A stretch of DNA of 64,000 nucleotides, from positions 129,188,335-129,252,334 of the forward strand of contig NC_080066.1 in the NCBI RefSeq assembly GCF_949987535.1, in the 5' to 3' direction. The notes under the pieces are model-generated. The model ran no database searches and was not told the DNA's origin. It saw nothing but the letters and a program-made list of their open reading frames with translations. Source of the stretch: Balaenoptera acutorostrata (taxonomy: Eukaryota; Chordata; Mammalia; Artiodactyla; Balaenopteridae). The position numbers and the translations under genes were made by a program. Positions 23,805 through 36,455 of the stretch are shown here, piece after piece (the stretch's first letter is position 1; every line of letters starts with the position of its first letter).

Positions 23805-24228
23805 GAGTTAGTTCAGGCTGGTATAACAAGTTACCATAGATTGTTAGAAACCTTTCTCACAGTTCCGGAAGCTGGGGAGTCCAAGTTCAAGAAGCCAGTA
23901 GATATGGTTTCTGGTGAGATCCCTCTTTCCAGTTTTCAGTTTCATTGTATCCTCACATGGTTGGGGGCAGAAGAGAGAGCAAGAGAATGAGAGAGAGACA
24001 GAGAGACAGAGAGAGAAGAAGGGGGGAGGGGAATGCTACAGAGGGAGAGGGAGAGGGGAAGCTCTCTCATGTCTCTTTTTATAAGGACAGTAATCCCATT
24101 TAAAAGGGCCCCACCCTCATGTCCTGATTACCTCCCAAAGACACCACCTCCTAATTCCTTCACATTGGGGGTTAGAATTTTGACATATGAATTTGGGGAT
24201 GCAAACATTCAGTCCATAACACTGAGAT
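23805..24228 (-). mobile_element. MLT1/MST-type MaLR LTR, minus strand
   Basis: Wording from 'gttagttcaggctggtataac' through 'tctcacagttccggaagctggg', 'tataaggacagtaatcccat', 'ccaccctcatgtcctgatta' and 'cctcctaattccttcacatt' to 'aaacattcagtccataacac' is the reverse complement of a MaLR LTR in correct order. A purine-only GA-rich stretch has expanded in the middle (about 23,968-24,060). No partner LTR is seen. Confidence 0.8.
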
Positions 24229-24740
24229 ATTGGAAATATTTGCTATTACTGTGAAGGCAGACTAATAAAATATTAAAACAGTTAAACATGTAGTTAAATG
24301 TGAATGTGTTGTTCAAACACAATGCATATGTAAAAAAATATTATTCATGGAAAAGAATATATGTATAATTCAGTGTTGATTGTACAAACAATAATAGGTT
24401 TAAAATTTCATGTATTAACAAAGAGAAGGATGTGAGTTAATAATTGGCAAAAGCATGTTAAGTGCTTAATTTTACTTAAAGTGAAGTGAAAAGACATTAT
24501 TGATGTCTAAAATTGGAAAAATGCTGGTTAAAATATAAGCAATGAAATATAACATAAAATTATTTTTTATGCAATATAAAATATAAGCAAGAAAGCTAAA
24601 TTATAAATCATTGGAAGATGTAAAAGAAAAGAAAGTATAGGTCATACAACCAATCACAGAAACAAAAGTAACAGCAAGAATGAATAAAAATGTTGATAAT
24701 TATAATAATAATTTTTAATAATGTACATAAGATAGGTCTT
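24229..24740. other. Unassigned AT-rich sequence
   Basis: No gene or clear element. Some phrases are L1-like but too decayed to place. Confidence 0.4.
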
Positions 24741-24870
24741 TTGCATGCATACCATGCACTGAATGTGCATTAAAAACTTAATATACATTTTCTCAATCTT
24801 TATAAGATTATGAGGTAGGCACTATTATTAAGCCAGTTCACAATTTTGGTTTACAAGACATAAATCTAAA
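24741..24870 (-). repeat. MIR fragment, minus strand
   Basis: The order 'ataccatgcactgaatgtgcattaa', 'cattttctcaatctttataagattatgaggtaggcactattattaagcc' is the reverse complement of MIR, in which 'ggataataatagtacctacctcatag' precedes the tail. Confidence 0.7.
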
Positions 24871-26960
24871 ACAAAGTGACAATAATTGTTTAAACAAGAA
24901 AAACATAAACAAATATATAAAATACTAGGGATAGAAGAATTAATATTTAAAAGCAATGCAAAAATTATAAAGACAAGAAAATACTATCATCATTCTATAG
25001 TAATAAACTCTGCGGTTCATAATGAATATTATTAATTTTGGATATCTGTTAGTGTAATATGGAATGTATAAAACTGAAATAACTGAAAATATCAAAAGAA
25101 CATGATAGAAATGCATTATTGGTGGAACACTATAAAGCAGTCTTAATCTATAACACAGAAAACATAAGCAGTAATAGTATATTTATTAAGTATGATTAGT
25201 ATATATATTATAATTATACTATACAGAATATAGCCTAATTTTAAAGAATCTTGAGAGTCAAAAAAAGAACAAAAAATAGATTTAAAAAATAAATTCTGAA
25301 ATACACTATTATATAGACCACATTCTTTTACCATAATCTTTTAACACTAGAAATGAATAACCAAGTGTCAGTATTTAAACTTTAGCCCCTTGGAATCTGT
25401 AAAACACAAGTTTAATTAGAAATACAAAATCTGATTATAGACAATTTTAAAATAACATATAGAATATGTCCTATATGCTAATTTAGATGCATAACATTAA
25501 TATAACAAACATATATGCATAACTGAACATATATGAACATATATAGGGTATATATGTATGTGTATATGTATCATGAATATATACACATATAAATTTATAA
25601 ATATATGTATAGTATGTGTGTGTGTGTATGTGTATATATATATATATATAAAATTCACATATATATGTAAAATTGGTCCAGTTCTTTTTGTCCAGTCTAG
25701 GAATTGTCTCACTTTGGTCCAATGGTTACTCCTCGGAACATTAACTGTGCATAGCAGGGAATATAGTTACTTAGAAGGAAGGCCAACTTCCCTCTGAAGA
25801 TAAATAGGCAAACACTATAGCAAATATCTATTTCTAAATCCTAGAGACTAAAAATTATAGGCTATACCCGCAAAATATCTATAAGTTAAAATCCTAGCAT
25901 TAAATGTTATCATTAAGTTAGAAAAAATTAAATATATTGATCTAAGCATTCAGTTTAGACAGCTGGAAAAATAAAACCAACACAAGGAAGAGATAAAAGC
26001 AAATATCAGTGAACTAAAACCAGGAAAGCTTAAGAACTGATCAAAAGTTTAAAGATAGTTCTTTGAGAAATATAATAAATAAATATCATTTGTCCTGGAA
26101 ATTTTAATTTAAAAAAGAACTAGAAACAGGAAATGAACATAGTTGGATTTTTAAGTGCTAAGTAGTTAAAAATACAAGGAATATAGCTATAATCATACAA
26201 CAAATCTGGTTATCCACTTGAAGTAGATTATTATAAAATATATGAATGAACACAGTTGACTCATTACATAATAAAATCCTGAGCAGACCAACAAGCTTGG
26301 TGAATATTTTTAAATTAGCAAGGAAATATATCCACACAGTTTCTGGAACCAAATAATTTCATAGAAGAGTTATTTACAACTTTTATGAAATAGCTGATTA
26401 TCATTTCATATAAGCTATTCTGAAGCATAAAAGATGTAATCAACTCATTTTGTGAAGGTGGCATATCTTTTGTACTTAAATGTTAGAACACAAAAGGGAA
26501 ATCATTAAAAGACAAATCACAGTTAAGAACAAGAATGAAAAACAAATAATAGGAACTCACAGACTAAGCCATCTAATAATGAATTTCAATAAACTAGGTT
26601 TTACCTCTACAGTAAAGGACAATTAATTGAATCTAATAAATCTGATACTCATTAGATCCCATTTAAAAAGGGTATATTTTATAATGCACTAAAAGTGATA
26701 GATAGAACTGAAGAAACATTGCTGTTATGAATACACAGAAAAAGAACTCAGAAAAAATACTTTTAGATGTATTTTAAAAGGCACTTATCAAAAATAGCAA
26801 AATCCATATTCTTCTAAGTGCACATGGAACACTCATTAACATATATGATGTTCTTAAAAATGTATTATTTGGGAAGTTTACTCAGGATGAAAATAAGCAT
26901 ACAAAATCTTAATTTCTATAAATAAAATTCAGTTATACATAAAACAATTTTATTAATTGA
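24871..26960 (+). mobile_element. Ancient L1 ORF2 fragments, plus strand, plus TA/TG-rich patch
   Basis: Decayed L1 wording: a 'gtggaacactataaagcagtcttaat' segment, then 25,900-26,450 with 'agttctttgagaaatataataa', 'caacaagcttggtgaata', 'gttatttacaacttttatga'; and 26,740-26,840 with endonuclease-region wording ('ctaagtgcacatggaacactca'). The last piece belongs upstream in an L1, so at least two separate insertions are mixed. An AT/TG-rich patch (25,500-25,672) includes (TG)n and (TA)n runs. No frame survives. Confidence 0.6.
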
Positions 26961-27609
26961 GATATTACCAATCAGAAATGAGTGGTTTTAATTGCATTAC
27001 TGTACAGTTTTGGCCTGGTGGAAACTAGGGTGTAACGTCAGGCCAAAGATAATTCTAGCTATTAAAGCAATGGAATCGCTTTGGGTTACAGGGACATTTT
27101 TTCCCCAGAACCTAACTCTTTTGAGATACAGACTGAAAACTGGCAAAGATGAAAAACATGCAGCTGAGCCAATAATTGGTACACCTTAGGATGTTTTTTA
27201 GGGCTTACATATGTTTCTACCAAAAACTTTCAAGAATAGAAAAGATCCTAAATAATGTTTTGAATACTTCTTGGTGTTGATGTGGGAAGAAGTACCAAAA
27301 GTAAGGAGAAAGAGGCAGGGAGAGGGAATGGAGAGATCACTGACTAAACTCACTTATGGAAATCACTGATGGAAAACGATAGGAAGTTACTTTGGGAGAT
27401 AATTCATATGTATACCACTATCTCCAAATTAATAAATAAATAGCCCCTTTACTCTCTAACAGTTTCTTCTTTCCATCTTCTTTTTTCTTGATATTTTTCT
27501 GCTCTTGGCACTTTTAATCATAAATAAGAGAAGGAGAAAATATGGAAATCTTCCAATGGCAAGGAAACTAACATTGTATATAATCATTAATAGTGTACAT
27601 AAGAACAAT
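26961..27609. other. Unassigned sequence
   Basis: No gene or element recognised. A 65-codon frame (26,992-27,189) has no recognisable family features. Confidence 0.45.
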
Positions 27610-27790
27610 AATATCACCTTTTGAGTTCTCAAAATATGCCAAGCACTAAACTGGATGTGTTTGTTACATACATTATCATAGTCAATCTTCATAAACAATT
27701 CTTTGAACTAGTATTAGCATTCACATTTTATCAAGGAAATTATTTTCTGAGTCTCACAAGTAGTAATTGGAGGGATCAGAATCTTACTAC
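27610..27790 (-). repeat. MIR fragment, minus strand
   Basis: The order 'atatgccaagcactaaactggatgtg', 'cattatcatagtcaatcttcataa', 'ctagtattagcattcacattttatcaaggaaa' is the reverse of the MIR core and tail. It is diverged. Confidence 0.7.
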
Positions 27791-27907
27791 AGTATCCCTT
27801 CCTTTTCACTCTGTCTAAAATCCTTGTCTCCTGACTCATAGGTTCCACTTTGGATGTCTGGGAGAGATGACTAAAGAATTCCATGTAATGATAATTATTT
27901 GTTTGGT

Positions 27908-28010
27908 TTTTTTTTTTTTTTGGCTGCACCCCCCCGGCATGCAGGATCCTAGTTCCCCAACCAGGGATCGAACCTGTGCCCCCTGCAGTGGAAGCTCAGA
28001 GTCCCTGATC
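27908..28010 (-). mobile_element. tRNA-derived Cetartiodactyla SINE, short form, minus strand
   Basis: T-run followed by 'ggctgcacccccccggcatg', then 'caggatcctagttccccaac', 'cagggatcgaacctgtgccc', 'cctgcagtggaagctcagag'. This is the reverse complement of a tRNA-like SINE with a B-box (GGTTCGATCCCTGG type). Imperfect flanking duplication of about 15 bp (tgataattatttgttt / tgatcattatttcttg) supports retroposition. Confidence 0.85.
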
Positions 28011-30090
28011 ATTATTTCTTGATCTGCGTTTTAAGAAATTTGAAATGACAACTCCTAGGGTGAATTGCCCCAGTATGGATGTGAAAGAATCCCCTGTGTC
28101 AAAGTGGTGGACATCATTTTTTCCTGTCTGTGGTTTAGGCTTTTGCAAACAGGTTAAACAACTCTCTATGCACTTCACACCACCTTATTTGCTCTCTGAA
28201 CCCAAGACTGCATTGGGAAAGACGGAAGGACACAAGCATCTTTGGCTCTGACTTAGACATTTCATTCAGCCTTTTTCATACTTTACCTCATATATTTCAC
28301 TATACAAAGAGCATCTGAATCTGCAAATAATGCGTTTCTGGGTTTATTTACCAACTTTTGTTTTATTCTCATTTTTATATTGCAAGGCATAATACATAGA
28401 TAATAGATCATATGACCAACAGTAATGTAGAATTTGTCTCCTAGTAGGACTGTATCTCTTACACCAGGGATGTATGTTTAACATATTTCACAAATATATG
28501 GAAAAAACAACAAACCAGTCAGAACAGATACGAGAGCAGGATCCTGGATACCTTTTGTTGTGCCAGAAATTCCCCCTGGATTAGGCAAGGTCCTCAGAAT
28601 CTCTAGGAAGGAGTCATGGTGAGCATATTGCATAAGTGACCCTCAGGGACTGGAGGCAAGAGCTTTTCACCAACCAGTAGAAAATCATTTCAATAGTTAA
28701 CAGCTGACATAGGACGAGATCAGCCCTGCCTTAGAACTACAAATTCCCCATGCCTTTATGTGGCTGATTTCCTCTAAAGGTCCCATATAAATGTTACATT
28801 TTGCAATCTTAAGGACAGAAAAAGACAGAGATTTTTTAACTAATTGAGTTGGTAGCTTTAACAAGTTGGTACCAGTCAACCTCTTTTTGTGATTGCATAT
28901 TGAAAATGTGCTTTCTCTGCTTCATCAAGTCAGCATGATAGTAAATACAGGTGTGGAAAACAAATGGTTGACATAAAATAAAGAGAAATACATGTGAATA
29001 GAATTTCAGGTGTGGGCTGCATAGAAAGACTCTAGTTTGCGTTACTCTGAGGACACTGGGTGTAATTCCTTCAAGTTTAGAAACCTCAACTAACAGTCAT
29101 CTCACTGCACAGTTGTGTCGGGAAATTCTACTTTTCTGTGTGTGTGTGTTTGTTTTATCTACTTTACTGAAATTATTTAGATTTTTCTATATATATTCGG
29201 TAAAGATCTAAGATATGTTTACTATTAAGTGAGTCACAACAAACGTATTCTGGTTGAGGATAACTATAGGATAACTGCCTATAATTAAATTTAAATGTAT
29301 GTTATGTAAGAGATTTAAGATAATTTTGGTTACTCCGTTCATCTTACATGGTTTCATTCTCAACATTGTGAATTAAACAGCTGTATAGTATTCTCTTAAG
29401 GAGAATTAACTATAATAGTCCTGTGGCTCTGATGAAGTGTAAAATGTGGAGACAATAGCACTTCAAATGAGAAAAAAAGAGTACATAAAAAGTAAAAGAA
29501 ACCAAAATCTAACTTAATTACTTAAAGAAAAACAAATGAAGTCTCTAGGGAAGGGATAAAACTATATATGATCATTTATTAAGCCTCAAAAGTGATATGT
29601 GCAGAAAAGCTCCAGTTCTACTCTGAAATAGCAAAGGATGAATGTCAGTAGGTATAAAATTACCATTTAAAACAAAATCTAATATTACTTTGTGTTCCTG
29701 AAACTGTTCAAATTAGTATGATTTGGATGCTGCAGTTAAACAGTTACAGTACTGACCCTACAAGTTTTCCAATAATTTACTGCATCTTAAGAATGCTGAA
29801 GAGCTATTTCCTATAATCATTTTTTAATTTATGCCTTTGGAAACTATGAAATTATTTATGAGGTGGCTGCAATAGAATGAAATTATTTAATTAAGCCTTT
29901 TTAACTGCTTAGAGTTGATCCTATAGTTAGAAAGTAGTAGGGTACAATTAATAATTAAATCAACTCTATTTTTCCTGTTTGTGGGTCCCTAAAGTATGAA
30001 AACTTTTGAAGATATAATGTAGTTGAAGCTTTACACACCAACGTTTTCTGGGGAAATCAAGGAAATATACATCAAGCACTTGGGGGATTT
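28011..30090. other. Unassigned sequence, no gene seen
   Basis: About 2.1 kb without recognisable coding gene or young repeat. Open frames are short (under 70 codons) and overlap on opposite strands. Confidence 0.45.
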
Positions 30091-30434
30091 CATTTAGTTG
30101 ACTATTTATTTATTTATTTATTTTTTTTTTTAATTTATTTATGTATTTATTTTTGGCTGCGTTGGGTCTTCATTTCTGTGCGAGGGCTTTCTCTAGTTGC
30201 GGCGAGCGGGGGCCACTCTTCATCGCAGTGCGCGGGCCTCTCACTATCGTGGCCTCTCTTTTTGCGGAGAACAAGCTCCAGACGCGCAGGCTCAGTAGTT
30301 GTGGCTCACGGGCCTAGTTGCTCCGCGGCATGTGGGATCTTCCCAGACCAGGGCTCGAGCCCGTGTCCCCTGCATTGGCAGGCAGATTCTCAACCACTGC
30401 GCCACCAGGGAAGCCCCCATTTAGTTGACTATTT
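30091..30434 (-). mobile_element. CHR-type cetacean SINE, full length, minus strand, with 17-bp duplication
   Basis: The body runs from a (TTTA)n/T-rich tail through 'ggctgcgttgggtcttcatt' to 'ccactgcgccaccagggaag'. Read on the minus strand it starts at the tRNA-like head with the 'cagtggttgagaatctgcct' wording and keeps a B-box-like GGGCTCGAGCCCG segment in the plus strand reading. An exact 17-bp duplication (catttagttgactattt) flanks it at 30,091-30,107 and 30,418-30,434. The 91-codon frame inside is a shadow. Confidence 0.92.
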
Positions 30435-32100
30435 TCAGACTCCTGCTATATGAATTCCAGGTTGGTTTTATATCAGCAGTACTGATTATATCAATGGCAT
30501 CAAATTATCCTTGACATGATGAAATATCAATGTATTAACAAGTTTAAGACAGAAAATTTTAAATGAGCCTTAGGTTGAAAAAATATAAAGGATAGTACAT
30601 CCTATGATGTGTTCTATGAATTACCAGTTAATAAAATTTTTCAGAAAGGTGTTTTTTATAACTTTAATGATTAAATTTCCTCAGTCATTAAAATGTTTGT
30701 TGAACATTGATGATGGAAAGACCTTAGTAACGTTATTTTAAGACATTTTTCTTATTGAAAAATGCAATTAGAAATAATATTTCTAATTTTAATTATATTT
30801 GGCTTTAAAACATGTATCATTTGGGAAGTTCTCTAAGGATGTAGATAAGCATAAAAATATTAATTTCTATAAACACAATTCAATTGTAAATTTTTATTCA
30901 TTCTATGAGATCTCTAAATTGTATAACTTTATTTCTCACCACTATATACCCAGGACTTAAAACACTTCCTCATACAGGTATGTGCCCCCAAATACTTCTT
31001 GAATAAATTAGTAAATAAAAAAACAATAAAATATTACTAATTTTCCTCATCTATGCACATATACCCTAAATTTGGAAGCATCTGAAAAAATTTTATGACT
31101 CACAAAATGTTTGCATTTACCCTTCTATTGTACAGTGCATTTTATAAATCCTCATAAAACAAAAATCAAAGATTATCATGCAAGTTATGTAAACTATAAA
31201 GGAAAGTAAATATTTCATGAATATCCACATAGAGATGCACAATTTATTAGTACTTTGAGTTTGATATCCAAACATTGTTTCTATTATAATGTCTCTAACA
31301 TGTTTCCTTTTATATGCAGAATAAATATTATTAAGTACTATGTTAAAAATTAGCTATACCTGTCTAAATGGGAGATAAAATGGAATAGAAAGACATTCAT
31401 GTCCATTTCTAATATTATTGTAAAATAGATGTCCTGAAAACTAATTCAAACCTAGTAAAGTTTTTTTCTAAATAATAAATACATATTTTTCGGAAAGGCC
31501 CAGGGTCAAAAGGTGATAAGGAATATTTACTAGGATCTGGGTAGAAAAATTAAAACATCTCCTTTGATAATCTGTAACCAGAGTTGGCCCTTTGTGACTA
31601 TAGGTTTGAACTCACGTTACCTGCAGGTCCCAGGACATTCAAAGTTAGGAAATTAACACACATCCTTGGTTGATAGGACCAAAAAACACCTGGTGGGATG
31701 AAGAGGAAGGGAAGCAAGAGTAAATATTCTAAGAAGGCAAATGTACAGTGACTTTATCATTTACCCATCTATCAGTAGTTTCATCATTTAAATAAAGGAT
31801 GTGGTCCATTTTTGATGTTCAACTGATGACAGCTTTTAATTTTCACTCCTTCCTCTTTCCCTCTGTCTCACATCTGGACAACTATGTAAGAAAGCCTGGG
31901 TGTTCTCTCCTTTAGCACTGGCAAGAAGTTCAAACCACACGCCAGATCCCTCACTCCAGCCCCACCTCCTGCCCACAAGAAACCCCAAGCCAATAACATT
32001 TTCTTTCCCTTTCTAGCCATTTTCAGACCTGCTTAGGAGCCACGCCATTCTCCCCAGAAAGCCACATTACGTGAGTAATAAACCTTTTCATAACCTTTTG

Positions 32101-32102
<2 letters not shown>
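30435..32102. other. Unassigned AT-rich sequence
   Basis: No gene. A region at about 30,793-30,905 is a diverged copy of 26,842-26,955 (see findings). Confidence 0.45.
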
Positions 32103-32138
<36 letters not shown>

Positions 32139-32156
32139 GCGTGCACGCACACACAT
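32103..32156. repeat. (GT)n microsatellite ending in an 18-bp palindrome
   Basis: 54 bases of strict purine-pyrimidine alternation switch from GT to CA phase through gtgtgcgtgcacgcacac, a perfect palindrome at 32,135-32,152. Such tracts readily adopt Z-DNA in vitro. Confidence 0.95.
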
Positions 32157-32599
32157 TGATCTCAATATCAAAACCAAATATTGGGTAGGGGTTCACCCTG
32201 AAATTACAGACAATGAAAGAAAAAAAATTAAATATGTTTTTCATTGATCCAGCCTTTCTCTTGGGGGAACAAATGACTAATTCAAAACTTACTCTAGTAT
32301 TATTATTAATATCAGTTCACCAGTTTATAAGTTGTTACATTCATCTATTTCCCTTTGAGAAAACTGAATATTTTACATTATCTATACTTTAAGGACCTTC
32401 CCCTTTATGATAATTTAATGACCAAAATTCATTCACTAAATGCCACTGAAGATTTTCCTAGTGTGCTCATAGGAAACAAGTTTGAGACATGAGGCTTACA
32501 CTCACTGAGATCAGCTAGAAGCTCTCCTATAATTTCTTGCCTAGTAGGAGCTTTTATCCTATCATAGATGCTCATGGGCTCTAAAACTCTAAAGGCTAT
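32157..32599. other. Unassigned sequence
   Basis: No gene or clear repeat. A 63-codon minus-strand frame (32,429-32,620) has no family features. Confidence 0.45.
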
Positions 32600-32760
32600 A
32601 TAGGTAGCCATTAAGAGCAATGGCTTTAAAGTACACCTGGCTCTTTAAGATGCTTTATCATAAGTTGTGTAAACTTGAACCCTTTTCTTATCCTTTTGAT
32701 CTTGAGTTTCCTCATCTATAAAATTGAAGTTTAGTTCATATCTTATAAAAATAGTGTACA
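32600..32760 (+). repeat. MIR SINE fragment, plus strand
   Basis: 'aagtacacctggctctttaa', 'gttgtgtaaacttgaaccc', 'gagtttcctcatctataaaattgaag' follow MIR core order, ending with the 'tttcctcatctgtaaaatg' signature slightly altered. Confidence 0.75.
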
Positions 32761-32929
32761 TGTTATTTTTTAAAGTTTCTAAGAAATACTAAAGTTAACA
32801 TAGCAACAACAAAATCGAAACCCAACTTACCCCCTAATTATTTCAAAACAGTCCCCTACATTAATAGCCTGAGAAGAGATATGCTCATTATTGGGTATAA
32901 ATTCTATTTAACTTTATCTCTTCTGTCCT

Positions 32930-33476
32930 ACACAGACAGGATGCCTAGCATTCAATAAAAAGTTATAAGACATATAGAAAAGGCAAAAGAAAACAAAATA
33001 ATTAGCAGAACCAAAGTCAGAGAAGACTCAAATGCAGGAGCCATCAAAGAGGTATTTAATAATGTCAATGATTAACATGGTAAGGAGTCCAGTGGAAAAA
33101 GTAAATAATATGTGTGAACAGATGGGGAATTTCAGAAGAGAGAAACTACAAGAAAGAATCAAAAGGAAATGCTAAAAAATACAATATCAGAGACATGAAT
33201 AACTTTTTTGACATATTTATCAGTGAACTTCCTACAGGAAAGAAAAAAATCAATAAACTTGAGAATAGATTAGTAGATACTACCCAAAGTGAAACACAAA
33301 GTGTGGACAAAAGGATGTGTGTAAGAACTGTGAAACAACATCACATGGTCAGTATACTGGAATTCCAGAAGGAGTAGAGCAAAAGAAATATTTGACTATA
33401 AAATAGCTGGGAGTTTCATGAAAATAATGAAATAATAAAAGATTACAAATCTATGAAACAGAGAAACCGAAGCAGG

Positions 33477-33532
<56 letters not shown>

Positions 33533-33720
33533 CTAGACCCATCATATTCAAACTGCTGAAAAAAGAAATATAAAGGTAAAATTATTAAAGCAGCCAGAGG
33601 AAAAGACACATTCCAGACAGAGGAACAAAGATAAGAGACAAAGCAGACTTCTCTCCAGAAACAAATAAGTCAGAGATGATGAAACAATATCTCTAAAGTA
33701 CTGAAGGTACCTGTGCTTGG
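32930..33720 (+). mobile_element. Ancient L1/HAL1 ORF1-region fragment, plus strand
   Basis: Wording such as 'gatgctaaaaaatacaatatcagagacatgaataac', 'agattagtagatactaccc', and after the CA tract 'catcatattcaaactgctgaa', 'attattaaagcagccagaggaaaag' follows ORF1 of an old L1 or the half-LINE HAL1. Frames are broken; a (CA)26 tract interrupts it. Confidence 0.65.
33479..33530. repeat. (AC)26 microsatellite
   Basis: 52 bases of uninterrupted AC dinucleotides, inside the old L1-like sequence. Confidence 0.97.
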
Positions 33721-34494
33721 GTTTGGGCTGGGTTGAAGAAGATTTAACTTAGGGATAAAACTCTATGCCCAGTTTTCAGCTGACCCTACCAGTTACTGCT
33801 TCAGAAGGAATCTTGTCTTTATTTAGAGTCAGAGCGATATTGCTAACTATTCAGTGGTTCCTAAGCTTGTTATGGGGCAAGGAGAGTTCTGTGTTTTCCT
33901 AGTCCAACCCCAGTCTTATGCAGGACACATGGGCCTTGGTCTCAGTGTCAAGGATTTCTTAATGTTCCTGTTGCTCTTTTCGGTAACCAAATTTCACAAT
34001 TTATCTGTGGTCATTCTCGTGTGGGAGAGTTTCCTGCCCATAGAAGAAGATCTCTGATTGTATTAGATCTGAAATCTGGGCTCAAGAGTGTTTCCAGCCC
34101 CACTTGCAGAAATAGTTTTTATAGTCTCTATTCTTCCCGCAGCAAAAATGAGTCTTACTTGTGTCTTGGGTGTGAGGGTATTAACTGTTCTCAGTAGGGG
34201 CTTAAGGCTTTTTCGAAAGGAGCCCAAGTAAGGCATGGGGCTTCGTGCCTTTCTTAAAGCAGTAGGCATCTCCTCCTGTAACGCTGACAGAGGGTGTTCT
34301 CTTCAGAATACTTCTTATAATATTTTTGTCTCATGAGTATCCAGTGGAGGCCCAAGGAAACAAGCCTGTGAATGTTTGCGAACTCCTCTTGTGTCTGTAT
34401 ATCCTAGAGATTCTGTACCAACCTCAAAGCCCACTGTTGCCTTTTAGCAATTCATTAACATTTGAGTTGATTTCTTCTTGCCCGTGTTTATGAT
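33721..34494. other. Unassigned, less AT-rich block
   Basis: A more mixed-composition stretch with frames of about 68 codons on each strand, none with family features. It could be part of an old retroelement; not assigned. Confidence 0.35.
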
Positions 34495-34640
34495 AGTCAT
34501 GCAGTGGCAAGTAACCTGCACCCACTAGATGCCATTAACAGCCCCCCGCCCAGGTGTGATGATTAAAAATGCCTCCTGACATTGCCATATGTCCCCTTAA
34601 GGAGAAAATCACTCCTGTTGAAGACCACTGTTCTAGATGA
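34495..34640 (+). mobile_element. MER20-like hAT DNA transposon (non-autonomous)
   Basis: 'ccactagatgccattaacag', 'aggtgtgatgattaaaaatgcctcctgacattgccatatgtccc' and 'aaatcactcctgttgaagaccactgttctag' follow the MER20 order, including the 'tgccaatgtcccctggggggcaaaat' type segment. It is old and truncated at the left. Confidence 0.7.
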
Positions 34641-34979
34641 AAAAGTATGAATAAGATGACATTTCTCCTCTCCACTTGTTCGTGGCATATCTGCCCTATA
34701 AGTAAACATTCAACAATATGAACCAATACTTGAACTATTTTGAGAGGAGTCAAGAAGACTTCCTTAATCCAAATCTATGTCTAAAATTTTACTCTTGGTC
34801 AATTATTCTTCAGGACCTCATAGCCTTTTCTATCTTCAGGAGATCCCTGATAGCAAAATCCCTGACAATCACTCAGATATGTCATATCCTAGTTATACCA
34901 TAACAGTATATGGGAACCATGATAGAAAGTCATTCAAACAAAAACATACTTTTATTCACTATTTTGACAGGTACTGTTA
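34641..34979. other. Unassigned sequence
   Basis: No gene or element recognised; a pair of overlapping 61-67 codon frames is not credible. Confidence 0.4.
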
Positions 34980-36092
34980 AATGAGTAATATTTATCAGCC
35001 ACTGTATTGGGCACTAGGAATACAGTTTTGAAAGTGGAGGCATGGTACCTGCCCTCATTGAGTTTACCATCTATGAGGGAGAGAAGTATGGAAAATACAG
35101 TAGAAAGTAATTTCATAATGTTTGTAAATAGAGTTGAATCCTTTGCATACAGTTAAATAGTTCAGGCAATTACATACTCTCTTGAATGCAGGGAGTAGAA
35201 AGCCTAGATTGAAGCTGAGGTGGGATGTGTGAAACTGATCTTGCCTTAGTTTCGTTTTCTGAAGACCTTCAGTAGCATGGCATTTTGTCATGTAGAGTGC
35301 AATTCTAGTGCCTAAAATTACATATTTTCATTTACATGGCACTGAAATACAAGACAATTTCTTCATAGAAGGCGTATTAGAAGAAACAGTAGTCTGTTCC
35401 AATCTTGAAAGAATCTTGGTTTGCTTGGGCTTGTTAAGACATGAAATATTTACCTCCAATGTCATACCTTTTGAAGGGATTTCAAAGCATAAGTCTCCTC
35501 TTAAAAGCTGACTCTGTAAACCCACAGAATATGTATCATTATTTTATCAGTAATATGAAGAAAAGTATAGTGTTTCACAAAATAATATAAGGAGACATAA
35601 TACAATCAAGGGGCTGTTAAGTGTTATAAAAGATGAAGCTTTCCTAAAGAAATGATACTTAGGTGGAAACTTGTTTCATAAATAGGACTAAGTCAGGCAG
35701 AATAAGGTGTGGTTAGATGTGGAGAAGGAAGCAGGGGATTGGGAGGACAAAACAGCATAGCACAAAGGAAGTTTCTGAGAGTGCAAAGGAAGAAACATGT
35801 ATGTTGGTGAAGCAGAGAAAAATGCAGTTCTGTGTGGCAGAAATACAGTAGGAAGAGGAGACTGACTGGAGATAGATGTTAGTGTCGATTATGTAGGGCT
35901 TTGAATACCTTAGTAATAATTTTGAATTTCACTTTAGGAGCAATTAGAAGCATTAAGAAATTTTATCAAGGCATTTCTCAGTTCAGAATTATATTTGCTG
36001 TTAATCTAATGAGAGGTGATGTTGACTTAGAGGAAGGTGGCATAAGAAGACAACACGAGAAATTGTAAATTGACAGAATGTGAGTTTATGTT
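34980..36092 (+). repeat. Old interspersed repeat, family not assigned (left part)
   Basis: The order 'cactgtattgggcactaggaata', 'ggtacctgccctcattgagtttacc', later 'tatgtagggctttgaataccttag', 'tttgaatttcactttaggag', 'gaagcattaagaaattttatcaaggcattt' is a recurrent mammalian repeat wording, but I cannot name its family with confidence. It continues after the LTR at 36,093-36,455. Confidence 0.45.
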
Positions 36093-36455
36093 ATGGGCTA
36101 CATGTTTGTGTACCGCCCCCCCCCCCCCAATTAATGTGTTGAAATCATAAACGCCATTTGGATGGTATTTGGAAATGGGGCCTTTGGGAGGTCATTTGGT
36201 CAGGAGGGTGGAGCCTCATGATAGGCTTAGCACCCTTATAAGAAGAGATGAGAGAGAGCTTGCTTCTTCTCTCCTTTCTGCCATGTCAGCATATAAGGAG
36301 AAAATGTCCATCTGCAAACCAGGAAGAGAACTCTCACCAGACAAAAATGCACTGGTGCCTTGACCTTGGCCTCCCAACCTCCATGACTGTGAGAAGGAGG
36401 AAAAAAAGTTTGTTTTTTAAGCCATATCATATTCTATAATGAGTAACACTGAAAA
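36093..36455 (+). mobile_element. MLT1/MST-type MaLR LTR, inserted in an older repeat
   Basis: 'aattaatgtgttgaaatcat', 'ttggaaatggggcctttggg', 'aggtcatttggtcaggaggg', 'cttgaccttggcctcccaac' and a 'gtttgttttttaagccatat' end are in plus-strand MaLR LTR order. A run of 13 C's (36,116-36,128) sits near its start. Frames of about 64 codons within it are shadows. Confidence 0.8.

Noticed and set aside
25483..25797. Tyr/Ile/His-rich frames of 71-79 codons
   Set aside because: Products of translating TA/TG simple repeats.
30178..30453. 91-codon frame
   Set aside because: Reversed SINE sequence; translation of a tRNA-derived repeat.
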